Position numbers and translations under genes: made by a program
From: Marixanthomonas sp. SCSIO 43207
GTDB lineage: Bacteria > Bacteroidota > Bacteroidia > Flavobacteriales > Flavobacteriaceae
Direction of reading: 5' to 3'
Assembly: GCF_019904255.1 (NCBI RefSeq)
Contig: NZ_CP063203.1
Span: 1,612,001-1,676,000, forward strand
DNA: 64,000 bases
Part shown: positions 53,269 to 61,932 of the stretch, one piece after another
Position numbering within the stretch: the first letter of the stretch is position 1
Layout: every line of letters begins with the position of its first letter
Notes under the pieces: model-generated
What the model was told of the DNA's origin: nothing
Databases searched by the model: none
The model's input: only the letters and a program-made list of their open reading frames with translations

Positions 53269-55220
53269 TGAGACAATTAGACTACAAACGAGAGGCTCAA
53301 AATCTTTATAGAAATAAAGAATTTTATGAGGCTTATCGCACTGCTTGGAATTTACCTTTTAATGAATTTGTAAAATGGTTTACAGATTCAAGTGGAAAAC
53401 GGAAGCGAAAAAAAAGAAAGAATAAAAATCCGATCTACTATAATTCTTTCTTCTATAACAATTTTCTTATAACAAAACGTACAGATTGGCTTAACCAAAA
53501 AAATGCTTTGGATCTGTGGCAATATTATTTAAGAACTCAAAAAGAACCTATAAAAGAGTTTGAGTTATATGTAGCTCATAACAACCCTGAACTTTTTTGT
53601 TTAGGTTATAAGTATGAAAAAGTATTCTTAAATAAAGAGAGAATCCACTTTATTCAGTGCGATGACTTTCCTGTTTCTGTTAAAAAGGAATTAGAAATAT
53701 GGTATACTATTTTTAATCGTTTTGAAGCTTCTAAAGAAGCTATTAAAAGAGAGTTTACAAATATTGAATCCAAACCTCAAAGGGTATTAATGACTCTACT
53801 AGCTTCATTTGAAACTTTTATTTTCAAAAATCCTAATGATAATGTAAAATGGCAGTTTGCAGGTGAAGCTTTAAGCTGGTTGGTCGCTATAACTCAAGAA
53901 AAATACGATTTAAAATCAGTTAAAGTTGCACGTGAAAAGTTGTTTAAAATATATTTTGACTCTGTAATATTTAATAGAGGTCAAAAGTTATTCTCTTGCG
54001 CTTACCAACATATTTTATTATTAGACCATATTAATAGATATGTATTTGAGCCTGGTTTAAAAGTAACCATTGATTCTAAAAATAATCTAATATTTAACGA
54101 AAGTAGAGAGTTTAATGAGCAATGGAGCAATGACGAATTAAGATATACCGTTAATGAACAAACCTATTATGGTTTTGGAGAAATACAGTATGCTGATTTT
54201 AAAAATAAAAACAAGATCAAGTTTATTAATGATAACTTGACTAGTAATAATATGCAAGGAAATACTAAACAGTTAGCAATAAAACAAGCTGTTTATGATT
54301 TAGGTATCAGAGATGAAGATTTAAAGCAATGGGGTATACCTACATTAGATGCTATAATTTCATTTTTACATGGTATTGCCTGGCAGAAATTTAAAACTAT
54401 TGAGAACTCATTACTAGCATTGTCAAAAACTGGAATTAAGAGTTATAAAGAAGCAGTAACAAAGTTAATTAAAGAAGAAAAAGGTGCCGAATTAGTACTC
54501 ATTTCCAGAAAAGAGGAACTGTTTAATGCTGTTATTAATGCAGGTATAAATTGTGAGGTGCAAGGTTTTAATAAACTTATTGATTTATTTTCATATCAAG
54601 GTAAAAGAGGTACAATTCAAAAATTAAGTCAAAAAGTAAGTTTATGGCAAAAGCCATTTATTCAAATTGGAGATTTTATTATTTCCCCTTTTAGTGTATT
54701 GACAAGTTTTACTGGTTTGTATACTATTTCGGAATCTATTTTAAGAAATTTTCAACCTCAAAATGGTAGAAGGATAGAAACTCAACTAGTTGAAATGTAT
54801 AAAGATGAAAATTGGAAAACCTACAAAAAATCAAATAATCAAAAATATGGAGATGTAGATGTAGTAATGGAGGACGACTATGATATTATTTTAATGCAAT
54901 TAAAACGCACTACTCAAAAAACAAATACTCTAGAATTGCATAATCAAACCAGCCAAGATAGAGAAGCAATACGTCAACTTACCGAGGCAAAAGAGAATAC
55001 TAAATTGGATAAAAAAATACATTTATGGTATGTGACAACTGCACTAGAAAAAATTAATACGACAATGGAAGGTGTTTTGCGAGTTAGTTATCAGGATTTA
55101 GTCAATACCAAACGATCTATGGAAATTGAGAATTTAAATTTTAATTCATTATCACATTTTATACAGTTTGTTGAAGAGGATACATGGTGTAATAATGGAA
55201 AATCAAATTTGAATAATTAG
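53268..55220 (+). CDS. Large protein of unknown family with a C-terminal PD-(D/E)xK-like domain
   Basis: I choose the ATG at 53268, the end of the leader hairpin; a TTG at 53259 adds three residues. The 650-residue protein has a helical N-terminal part with many Lys, Trp and Tyr residues and no motif I recognise. The last 160 residues look like a nuclease: a Glu helix (RRIETQLVEMY, near 502), GDVDVVMEDD near 527 and ILMQLKRTT near 540-548, a PD-(D/Q)xK pattern. It sits between hsdR and the viperin gene and shares a leader type with viperin, so it may be part of the same response. No signal peptide or TM. Confidence 0.65.
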   Translation: MRQLDYKREAQNLYRNKEFYEAYRTAWNLPFNEFVKWFTDSSGKRKRKKRKNKNPIYYNSFFYNNFLITKRTDWLNQKNALDLWQYYLRTQKEPIKEFELYVAHNNPELFCLGYKYEKVFLNKERIHFIQCDDFPVSVKKELEIWYTIFNRFEASKEAIKREFTNIESKPQRVLMTLLASFETFIFKNPNDNVKWQFAGEALSWLVAITQEKYDLKSVKVAREKLFKIYFDSVIFNRGQKLFSCAYQHILLLDHINRYVFEPGLKVTIDSKNNLIFNESREFNEQWSNDELRYTVNEQTYYGFGEIQYADFKNKNKIKFINDNLTSNNMQGNTKQLAIKQAVYDLGIRDEDLKQWGIPTLDAIISFLHGIAWQKFKTIENSLLALSKTGIKSYKEAVTKLIKEEKGAELVLISRKEELFNAVINAGINCEVQGFNKLIDLFSYQGKRGTIQKLSQKVSLWQKPFIQIGDFIISPFSVLTSFTGLYTISESILRNFQPQNGRRIETQLVEMYKDENWKTYKKSNNQKYGDVDVVMEDDYDIILMQLKRTTQKTNTLELHNQTSQDREAIRQLTEAKENTKLDKKIHLWYVTTALEKINTTMEGVLRVSYQDLVNTKRSMEIENLNFNSLSHFIQFVEEDTWCNNGKSNLNN

Positions 55221-55274
55221 AAGGCACTTTTAGAAATAGTCTGCTTTACGTAAGCTCAACCTTTAAACTATTTT
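55204..55274 (+). promoter_or_regulatory. Structured leader of the viperin gene (copy 2)
   Basis: CAAATTTG (55204-55211) is a 7-of-8 -7-like box. Leader: GAAATAG (55233-55239) pairs with CTATTTT (55268-55274, last pair G-T wobble), directly before the ATG at 55275. Inside, GCTT-TACGT-AAGC (55243-55255) has the same TACGT loop as copy 1 but different, compensating stem bases, and TCAACCTTTAAA follows as in copy 1. Confidence 0.6.
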
Positions 55275-56141
55275 ATGAACACTCAATTAATTATCCCAAG
55301 CGTTAATTTCCATTTATGGGAACCATGCAACATGCGTTGTAAATTTTGCTTTGCCACCTTTCGAGATGTCAAACAAACTATTTTACCAAAAGGACATTTA
55401 CCTAAAAAACAAGCGCTAAAAGTTGTACAAGAACTTGCAAATGCAGGCTTTAAAAAAATAACTTTTGCAGGAGGTGAACCTATACTATGCCCCTGGTTAC
55501 CAGAATTGATTCAGGTAGCCAAGGCTAATGGATTAACAACGATGGTTGTTAGTAACGGAAGTAAGTTAACAGAACGGTTTTTAGAACAAAACAAAACATA
55601 CTTAGATTGGATTGCCATAAGTATTGATAGTCTTGATTCTAATACCAATTTAAAAATAGGAAGAGCAATAACAGGAAAAAAGACCCTAACAAAAGAGTAT
55701 TATATTGACTTAATTAAGAAAGTTAGGTATTATAGGTATGGAGTAAAAATAAATACTGTAGTTAATGCTTATAATTATAAAGAAGACTTCAATACATTTA
55801 TTAATCAAACAAACCCTAAACGATGGAAAGTATTACAAGTATTGCCAATGAAGGGACAGAATGATGACAAGGTTGATGAATTTAAAATTTCTGAAACTCA
55901 ATTTTCAGAGTTCATAAGCAGGCATAAGAATATTCAATATATTGTGCCAGAGTACAATGATGATATTACCAATAGTTATGTAATGGTGGATCCAGCTGGT
56001 CGTTTTTTTAGCAACCAAGCTGGTAGGCATGATTATAGCGAACCCATACTTGATATAGGTGTTAAAGAAGCGTTTGAATCTAGAAATTATAACTATTCAA
56101 AGTTTATTAGCCGAAAAGGATTCTATAATTGGGATTTATAA
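55275..56141 (+). CDS. Prokaryotic viperin (radical SAM ddh-nucleotide synthase)
   Basis: The 288-residue radical SAM enzyme binds a 4Fe-4S cluster through C18, C22 and C25 (PCNMRCKFCFA), has GGEP at 66-69, and the viperin-typical NGSKL, ISIDSLDSNTN, a NIGR-like LKIGRAITGK near 133, VKINTVVN near 163-170, NPKRWKVLQVLP near 186 and NSYVMVDPAGRF near 236. This run of motifs follows animal viperin closely and differs from MoaA-type enzymes. Viperins convert CTP/UTP/GTP to 3'-deoxy-3',4'-didehydro analogues that stop viral RNA synthesis. It closes the defence island with a terminator behind it. Which nucleotide it uses is unknown. Confidence 0.92.
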   Translation: MNTQLIIPSVNFHLWEPCNMRCKFCFATFRDVKQTILPKGHLPKKQALKVVQELANAGFKKITFAGGEPILCPWLPELIQVAKANGLTTMVVSNGSKLTERFLEQNKTYLDWIAISIDSLDSNTNLKIGRAITGKKTLTKEYYIDLIKKVRYYRYGVKINTVVNAYNYKEDFNTFINQTNPKRWKVLQVLPMKGQNDDKVDEFKISETQFSEFISRHKNIQYIVPEYNDDITNSYVMVDPAGRFFSNQAGRHDYSEPILDIGVKEAFESRNYNYSKFISRKGFYNWDL

Positions 56142-56165
56142 TTTTGTAATTGTTTTTATTTTTCC

Positions 56166-56210
56166 AAGCTAAAAGGAGTTTCATTTTAACAATTCCTTTT
56201 AGCTTTTATT
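56166..56210 (+). terminator. Rho-independent terminator after the viperin gene
   Basis: AAGCTAAAAGGA (56166-56177) pairs with TCCTTTTAGCTT (56194-56205) over a 16-nt loop and runs into TTTATTTAG. It lies 25 bp after the viperin stop. Confidence 0.85.
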
Positions 56211-56370
56211 TAGTTTGGTCAACATTTATATTATTAAAAATCAAGGTAAGGTAGGTTTTTGGAGCCTACCTGATATGCCAACTGTAGATAAAGCCATTAA
56301 GCAGTTTATTATTACCAATTTAGAACGGGAGTTGCGTGACAGTATGTTACCTTGGATTGGTAAACAATGA
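56203..56370 (+). pseudogene. Possible C-terminal remnant of an unknown gene
   Basis: The frame is open from 56203 to a TGA at 56368-56370, but its only ATG (56275) would give 31 residues. The peptide looks protein-like: VGFWSLPDMPTVDKAIKQF, then ITNLERELRDSMLPWIGK. It sits between the viperin terminator and the convergent UDG-like gene, with no room for a whole gene or promoter. I read it as the leftover 3' end of a gene deleted when the island was inserted or trimmed. I do not recognise the family. Confidence 0.35.
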
Positions 56371-56372
56371 TT

Positions 56373-57239
56373 TTATGTTGATGTTATTGTGGTAACTAAA
56401 TTTTCAATGGCTTCATTGGTCCATCCGGCAGCACCACTTAATTGGCCACAGTAGATAATGGTTTGAGTTTTGGTTTTGAAAAGGTGTGCCACAATGGGCT
56501 TGTCTTTCTTCTTACCTTTATATCCCAATATTATTTTTTTTGGATCCTTATTTACTTGAAAAATTTCCTTTATCTGTTCATGACTTAAATACGGACGCGC
56601 CCCAATGATGACGTGCTTAAACCGCTTATAAAAAGGACTTTTTAAAAACTCGACCCGTACCGGACTTGCTTTTTTGCCCTTACTATAGCGAGAAGGAATA
56701 TGGTTGATTTCGGTTAAAAAACAATGGTCAAAAAAGGTTTTATCTCCTATCTCATACGCTTTTAAAAAAGGCTTAGTTTTGATTCCTTTCATTTCAGCGA
56801 TTATTTGGGCATACTTCCCCCAAGTGTGAACGGCTTTTATTTTTCCAGCATGATAGCTTCTTGGGTTTTTTGGGTCGAATGGAGAAAGGGTTGCTGTATC
56901 ATTTTCAATTAATTTTTTCCATTGTAAAGTATTGTTTACACTTTCGTGTAAAAAAGATAGTGGACTGGAATGTATATTAAAAGCCTTTTCTTTTCCAATG
57001 AATAACACATCTGCTTGCGGATTCCCAAAACCTATAAAATAAGGGTTAGCCAACCGTGGAATTTGTTTGATGCTGTTTATATTCACTGAAAAGTTATTCC
57101 ATAATTCCATTCTTTTGTCAAGATTCTTTTCTTTAAGAAAATGTATAAAAGTTTCTTTTAAACTCTTGTTAGTTAACTTTTCATTTCTTTTTATGTAGTT
57201 TATATATTTTTCTTCTAAATTGTTGAGAAGCGACTCCAT
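56373..57239 (-). CDS. Uracil-DNA-glycosylase-superfamily-like protein
   Basis: The 288-residue protein has an N-terminal helical part, then a UDG-fold-like core: the motif I analogue GFGNPQADVLFIGKEKAF near 70-87, FDHCFLTEINHIPSR near 165-179, HVIIGARPYL near 208-217 and the final IYCGQLSGAAGWTNEAI near 262-278. This fits the UDG superfamily as found in Bacteroidota hypotheticals; I see no full catalytic Asp/His set, so repair activity is not certain. It is just outside the defence island, convergent with it. Confidence 0.65.
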   Translation of the reverse strand: MESLLNNLEEKYINYIKRNEKLTNKSLKETFIHFLKEKNLDKRMELWNNFSVNINSIKQIPRLANPYFIGFGNPQADVLFIGKEKAFNIHSSPLSFLHESVNNTLQWKKLIENDTATLSPFDPKNPRSYHAGKIKAVHTWGKYAQIIAEMKGIKTKPFLKAYEIGDKTFFDHCFLTEINHIPSRYSKGKKASPVRVEFLKSPFYKRFKHVIIGARPYLSHEQIKEIFQVNKDPKKIILGYKGKKKDKPIVAHLFKTKTQTIIYCGQLSGAAGWTNEAIENLVTTITST

Positions 57240-57259
57240 ACATTAAAAGTAAAATGTAG

Positions 57260-57934
57260 TTAAAAACTTTCTAAATACCATTTATTCATTCGTTTAACAA
57301 GTGTTATTGTTACTAGACGTTGAGAGCTAGAACCTATGGCAATTTCAGTTTCAGCTTTATTCCCATTTATTTGAGTTTCTCCCATAATTCTTCCATTTTT
57401 GAAGTTTTCTACAAATTGATTTTGCATGGCAACAGGTTGCATGGCTACTAAGCAAATATACCTTGTATCTTTATCGTTTTCTCCATAGGGGTCACATACA
57501 TGGCGTAGTTTATCAAAATCCCTATTTTGGGCCGCCTCAAAAATAAAGTCAATTACCCCTTTGGGTGTGTTTTGGAACTCAAACGTTTCTCTTAAATGAG
57601 TAAGTGATATTTCTTCTTTTAATTTTTCTAATTGATTTGAAATACGAAGAATTTTATTATTCTGCTCAGTAAGTTGTTTTTCTTTGGTTACACTTGAGCG
57701 ACCTAACTGAAATTCGTTTATTTTTTCAAGTTTAGCATTCTCTTCAATAAGTGTCTTTTTTAAGCGATCATATTCTTGGGTTAAATCCATTTTAAGCTTA
57801 GATTTGCCCACTTCAATTTTTTCTAAATGAATTCTTTTTTGTTCTGCTTCTTCCTGAGTACGTTCTTTCTTACCCTCTCCACAAGCGATTAAAAGGCTGA
57901 TGATGAAAGATGCTAGTATGTAGTTTATTTTCAT
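57260..57934 (-). CDS. Lipoprotein with coiled coil and DUF4878-like C-terminus
   Basis: The 224-residue protein has a lipoprotein signal with LLIACGEG (lipid Cys at about 18). Residues about 25-115 are a charged coiled coil (KERTQEEAEQKRIHLEK, ENAKLEKINEF). The last 100 residues resemble DUF4878 domains (TPKGVIDFIFEAAQNRDFDKL and ITLVKRMNKWYLESF), which adopt an NTF2-like fold. Function unknown. It is upstream of the UDG-like gene by 20 bp on the same strand. Confidence 0.75.
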   Translation of the reverse strand: MKINYILASFIISLLIACGEGKKERTQEEAEQKRIHLEKIEVGKSKLKMDLTQEYDRLKKTLIEENAKLEKINEFQLGRSSVTKEKQLTEQNNKILRISNQLEKLKEEISLTHLRETFEFQNTPKGVIDFIFEAAQNRDFDKLRHVCDPYGENDKDTRYICLVAMQPVAMQNQFVENFKNGRIMGETQINGNKAETEIAIGSSSQRLVTITLVKRMNKWYLESF

Positions 57935-58099
57935 ATTTTGAGTATTTATTTTAAAATAGAGATATCTGTTTCAAATATATTAAAACTTTAAACTTTTAAA
58001 AGGTTATTCTATAATACAGCAAACATTTTGAAATAACGTAATATCTTTGAAAAATAAGAATTAACATTTCATACCAACAACGTACAATTTATAACCCCC

Positions 58100-58759
58100 A
58101 TGACAACCCCCCACAACAAACAACCCTGGCCTACCAAAGAAGCGATGATACAGGTATATGAAAATAACCTGTGGGGCGGAGATAAAACGGAGTTTTATTC
58201 GGGCTTGGGTTCTCATGATCGGGAAGTGGTACATACGTATATAAACGTAGTTTCTGCTTTTTTAAAAGAGTTGAAAACGCCACCCGTGGTGTGTGATTTA
58301 GGATGTGGGGATTTTAATGTAGGGAAGGAACTGGTGCAATACGCCAAGGAATATAAAGCTATCGACATTGTCCCTGATTTGATTGCCCGTAATAAAAAAA
58401 CATTCAGAATAGATACTGTAGCTTTTTATACCCTAGACATTGCCGAAGATGAATTACCTACTGGGGATTGTGCGATTGTAAGACAGGTGTTACAACACCT
58501 ATCCAATGCAGAAATTAAAGCGATTGTTGAGAAGTTATACTCGTTTACATACGTGATCCTTACCGAGCACCTGCCGGATGGCTCTTTTGTGCCCAATATT
58601 GATATCCTTTCCGGGCAGGGCATACGCTTAAAAAAGAATAGCGGGGTTGATCTCTTGGCCGCACCGTTTCATTTCAAGGTAACAGCAGCCAACGAGGTAC
58701 TATCCATCCCATCCCCACATTACAAAGGAAGGCTGGTGACAACGGTGTATACTCTATAA
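58100..58759 (+). CDS. Class I SAM-dependent methyltransferase
   Basis: The 219-residue protein has the SAM-binding motif VVCDLGCGDFNVGKEL near 63-78, an acidic residue in IDIVPDL near 92-98, and the later CAIVRQVLQHLSN near 128-140, typical of Methyltransf_11/25 folds. The start PWPTKEAMIQVYENNLWGGDKTEFYSG is conserved in a group of small-molecule methyltransferases. Substrate unknown. It stands alone on its strand. Confidence 0.85.
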   Translation: MTTPHNKQPWPTKEAMIQVYENNLWGGDKTEFYSGLGSHDREVVHTYINVVSAFLKELKTPPVVCDLGCGDFNVGKELVQYAKEYKAIDIVPDLIARNKKTFRIDTVAFYTLDIAEDELPTGDCAIVRQVLQHLSNAEIKAIVEKLYSFTYVILTEHLPDGSFVPNIDILSGQGIRLKKNSGVDLLAAPFHFKVTAANEVLSIPSPHYKGRLVTTVYTL

Positions 58760-58811
58760 TTACCACCGGCTGATGGAGGTAATTTATCAGAGAACTTTTT
58801 AAGTATAGGAA

Positions 58812-59687
58812 CTATGCTGTACGGCTTCTACTTTTCGATTGTTTTAAAATGATATTTTCTATATTTTTAAACGTCATGGGGCTGGGTACGTGATGGGAGT
58901 TTTCCAATAAAAATACCTCTTCTAAGGAAGGAAAGATGCGCTTGGCTCGTTTGATCATTTTTTTACCCGGAAAGAGTATGTCTTTTTCAGCAGCAAATAG
59001 GGTTAACGGGGTTTGTATCATGCTCGCAGAGTCTGTAGAAATGACCGGAAGGGGTGAAAAATCCATAGAACAGTGTTGAAAAGTAGCCGACATAAATTGG
59101 ACTGCAAAACCATCATAGTCAGAAAATAGAGCGCTCATGACCCTATGTATGTATGTTGAATGATGTGTTTTGATGTATTTTTTTAAGGGAATAAATACCT
59201 TAAACAAGTTCCGTAGTGGGTTTCCGTTCACGATATAAACGGGCGAAATTAAAAAGACCTTTTTTAGTGCCACCTCGCTAAACTCAAGCGCCTTTAAACT
59301 GATTAATCCGCCAAAAGAAAAGCCCACTAAAGTAACGTCTTGTATTCTTAATTTTATAATAACTTCAAGAAGCCATTCTCCATAATCCAGCGATTTCATA
59401 TCCAATCTATTTTCAGCACTCTTAGTAGGTTGGGCAAGCACATCGACTGCATACACACAATAGGAGGAAGCCAAATTGGGGAAGGAGTCTAGTATTTGTG
59501 GAGCACAACCGCCGGTTCCGTGAATGAGAACCAAAGGAGGATTGGTGGTATCACCGGCGCTAATAACATGGGTGTCTCCAAACTTGGTTTGTACCAATTG
59601 TTCTGAATAGTTAAAAGGCAGCTCTTGTAACTTTTGTTGATACAGGGTAAGAATTTTTTCTTTTCCTTCTTTTGATTTAAAAAACAT
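58812..59687 (-). CDS. Alpha/beta hydrolase
   Basis: The 291-residue protein has the oxyanion motif LVLIHGTGG near 51-59, the nucleophile elbow GFSFGG near 122-127, and a C-terminal LENSHHVPSPMTF near 262-274 with the catalytic His. There is no signal peptide. Substrate is not predictable. It lies 26 bp downstream of the MDR gene on the same strand, so the two may be cotranscribed. Confidence 0.88.
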   Translation of the reverse strand: MFFKSKEGKEKILTLYQQKLQELPFNYSEQLVQTKFGDTHVISAGDTTNPPLVLIHGTGGCAPQILDSFPNLASSYCVYAVDVLAQPTKSAENRLDMKSLDYGEWLLEVIIKLRIQDVTLVGFSFGGLISLKALEFSEVALKKVFLISPVYIVNGNPLRNLFKVFIPLKKYIKTHHSTYIHRVMSALFSDYDGFAVQFMSATFQHCSMDFSPLPVISTDSASMIQTPLTLFAAEKDILFPGKKMIKRAKRIFPSLEEVFLLENSHHVPSPMTFKNIENIILKQSKSRSRTA

Positions 59688-59713
59688 AGACTGTTCGTTT
59701 TTTGAATGATGCG

Positions 59714-60676
59714 TTATGAATTGATGATGACAATATTGCCTACTTTACGTCCGGTTTCAAGATAGTAATGGGCGTATTTGATAGCTGAAAGGCTATATTC
59801 CTTATCAATATGTGTGGTAAGCTGCCCTTGTTCAAAAAAGTGAACCAAATCACTAACGAGTTGCTTAAGCACTTGGGTGTTTTTCATCCCGGTAGCAGCA
59901 AACTTGACTTTTTTAGGTTGCCACAACATGCGCCATAAAATGGCTGCACTTAAAACCGGTGTCATAAAAATACCTGTAGCACCGAGTATGTTTTTAATTT
60001 TCTTGTATGATAATTTGCCAACTGTATCGTAAACTACATCATACGTACAGGTTAAATCCGCTAGCGTTACGGTGGTGTAGTCTAGTACCTCATCTGCTCC
60101 CAAAGATTTTACAAAATCAATATTCTTCGTGCTGCACACTCCTGTAACCGTGGCTCCCATAAGTTTTGCCAACTGTACTGCTGCAGTCCCTAAGCTTCCT
60201 GAAGCTCCATTGATTAATACGCGTTGGCCTGGTTGTACATGGGCAATATCTTTCAGAAAATGATAGGATGTTAAAAATCCATCACAGATGGGTGCAGCTT
60301 CACTATGCAAGATATTCTTGGGCTTTCTATCGATAACCGTGTCTTCAGCAATACAAACATAGGCTGCATTACAACCGTTGCTGAATAGTTTTTCGCCAAA
60401 AACCTCATCTCCTGTTTCAAATTGGGTGACGTGATCACCAACGGCCGCTACAATACCTGAGAATCCTGTACCCAAAGCTGTGTTTTTGGGTTTAAACAAC
60501 CCTAAAAACAACCTGCCAAATTTAGGCACTCCTTGGCGCATCATGGCGTCTGCTCTAGTAACTGAAGACGCCTTTATCTGTACTAAAACTTCATTTGACC
60601 TTGGGATGGGTTTTTCTTGGTCAACTACTTCAATAACTTCCGGTGAACCGTATTGGGTATATATTGCTTTTTTCAT
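59714..60676 (-). CDS. MDR-family quinone-oxidoreductase-like enzyme
   Basis: The 320-residue protein has the GroES-like N-terminal domain (about 1-125, VLVQIKASSVTRADAMMRQG) and a Rossmann domain with NGASGSLGTAAVQLAK near 153-168. The usual zinc ligands of alcohol dehydrogenases are absent, so it is likely an NADPH-dependent quinone or enone reductase. It is intact and of normal length. Partner: the alpha/beta hydrolase gene downstream. Confidence 0.88.
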   Translation of the reverse strand: MKKAIYTQYGSPEVIEVVDQEKPIPRSNEVLVQIKASSVTRADAMMRQGVPKFGRLFLGLFKPKNTALGTGFSGIVAAVGDHVTQFETGDEVFGEKLFSNGCNAAYVCIAEDTVIDRKPKNILHSEAAPICDGFLTSYHFLKDIAHVQPGQRVLINGASGSLGTAAVQLAKLMGATVTGVCSTKNIDFVKSLGADEVLDYTTVTLADLTCTYDVVYDTVGKLSYKKIKNILGATGIFMTPVLSAAILWRMLWQPKKVKFAATGMKNTQVLKQLVSDLVHFFEQGQLTTHIDKEYSLSAIKYAHYYLETGRKVGNIVIINS

Positions 60677-60971
60677 AATAGTAGTATTTGTAGCAAAGTT
60701 GAGAACTCTTGCGATTGTAAACGTTCTTGTTTTAAAACCGGAACCAAGTAGGTTCTTTTAAAAAGGCAGATTAGTTTTATCTTTTTCTCTATCAACGATT
60801 ATTATGATGGACACTCATAAAAGCTTTATCAAGGTAGTAATTGTAAATATTATCACTATTTTATACTATACCTACCCAAAATATCCATCAAAAAGTAAGG
60901 TAATGATTTTGGTAATCTAGTCTATAATCACGATTTCGCAGGTATGCGTGAAGGATAATTTCTCATTAATT

Positions 60972-61862
60972 TTAGTTTTTAAGTTTTAATACTTCAATGA
61001 AATGAGTGTCAACCCAAAATATATCTACATTTCCATCTTCTTCTGGGCCTACAATTCTATTAAAGAAAAGGTATTTTCCATCTGGAGTAACAGTAGCTGA
61101 TGCTTCCCATGCTGCTGTGTTAATTTTATTACCCAAATTAATAGGTTCTCCCCATGTACCGTCATCCTCCCTATAACTTATATAAATATCTGAACTTCCA
61201 TATCCATCCTCTCTATAACTATCAAATATAAGATAGGATTCATCTGGTGCAATGAAGGGATGGAAACTTCTTCCTGTATTGATTTTTTTACTAAGTAATT
61301 TTGGTTCTTCATATTTGCCTTCTATTAATCTTGAGTATCGAATATCACCGGTATAATCTTGCTTAAACTCATCAAAAAAATAAGTCCCTTTTGAAGAAGC
61401 TGTAAGACGCATAATTGGTAAATTATCGAAAGGAGTTTGGAGTTTTTTTATTTTAGACCAGGTACCATTTTTATTACGTTCTTTAAATCTTCCACCTAAA
61501 TGCAATGTCTGGCCGTTTGGAGAAACGAAAGGCTGTCCCTGCCGATTAGATATGACGGTTTCATTCCATTTACCTCCTTCATTTTTAAAGACAACAAATT
61601 CCTGTTCTTTAATTCTTTCGTTTTTTCTGAGGAAGTAAAATTCTTTCATATCTGGACTAAAGACGCCGCCATATTCCCAACCTGCTGAGGTGACTATACC
61701 AGGAGCGAAAGGAATGGGAATTAAATCTGGAGGTTTTTGTCCAAGGATAGATCGTTGTCCTGTTAAAAAATTATTTTCCTTTGTTTCCTTTATCTCGCTC
61801 TTGCAAGCATTTACAACCATTACAAGTATCAAAGCATAAAACTTAAGTATATTATTTATCAA
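60972..61862 (-). CDS. PD40/WD40-like beta-propeller lipoprotein
   Basis: The 296-residue protein has a lipobox (VVNACKS, lipid Cys at about 20), and repeated PD40-like motifs: GVFSPDMKEFYFLR, QPFVSPNGQTLHLGG, HPFIAPDESYLIFDS and ATVTPDGKYLFFNR. These are the blades of a TolB-like propeller, common in Bacteroidota surface lipoproteins. No enzyme motif is seen. The 295 bp upstream (60677-60971) hold no gene. Confidence 0.88.
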   Translation of the reverse strand: MINNILKFYALILVMVVNACKSEIKETKENNFLTGQRSILGQKPPDLIPIPFAPGIVTSAGWEYGGVFSPDMKEFYFLRKNERIKEQEFVVFKNEGGKWNETVISNRQGQPFVSPNGQTLHLGGRFKERNKNGTWSKIKKLQTPFDNLPIMRLTASSKGTYFFDEFKQDYTGDIRYSRLIEGKYEEPKLLSKKINTGRSFHPFIAPDESYLIFDSYREDGYGSSDIYISYREDDGTWGEPINLGNKINTAAWEASATVTPDGKYLFFNRIVGPEEDGNVDIFWVDTHFIEVLKLKN

Positions 61863-61932
61863 TTTTATTTTATTAATAATTTATATGTTTAACTATAAGA
61901 GGCATCTCCTTTTTTTATGATTGCTTTAACTG

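Noticed and set aside
53178-55274. Reading the two leaders as attachment sites or IS ends
   Set aside because: No transposase, no direct target repeats, and the paired base changes fit structure better than mobile-element ends.
60677-60971. Possible 38-codon frame (ATG about 60804) in a gap on the plus strand
   Set aside because: Hydrophobic but no start context, partner or family; likely chance.
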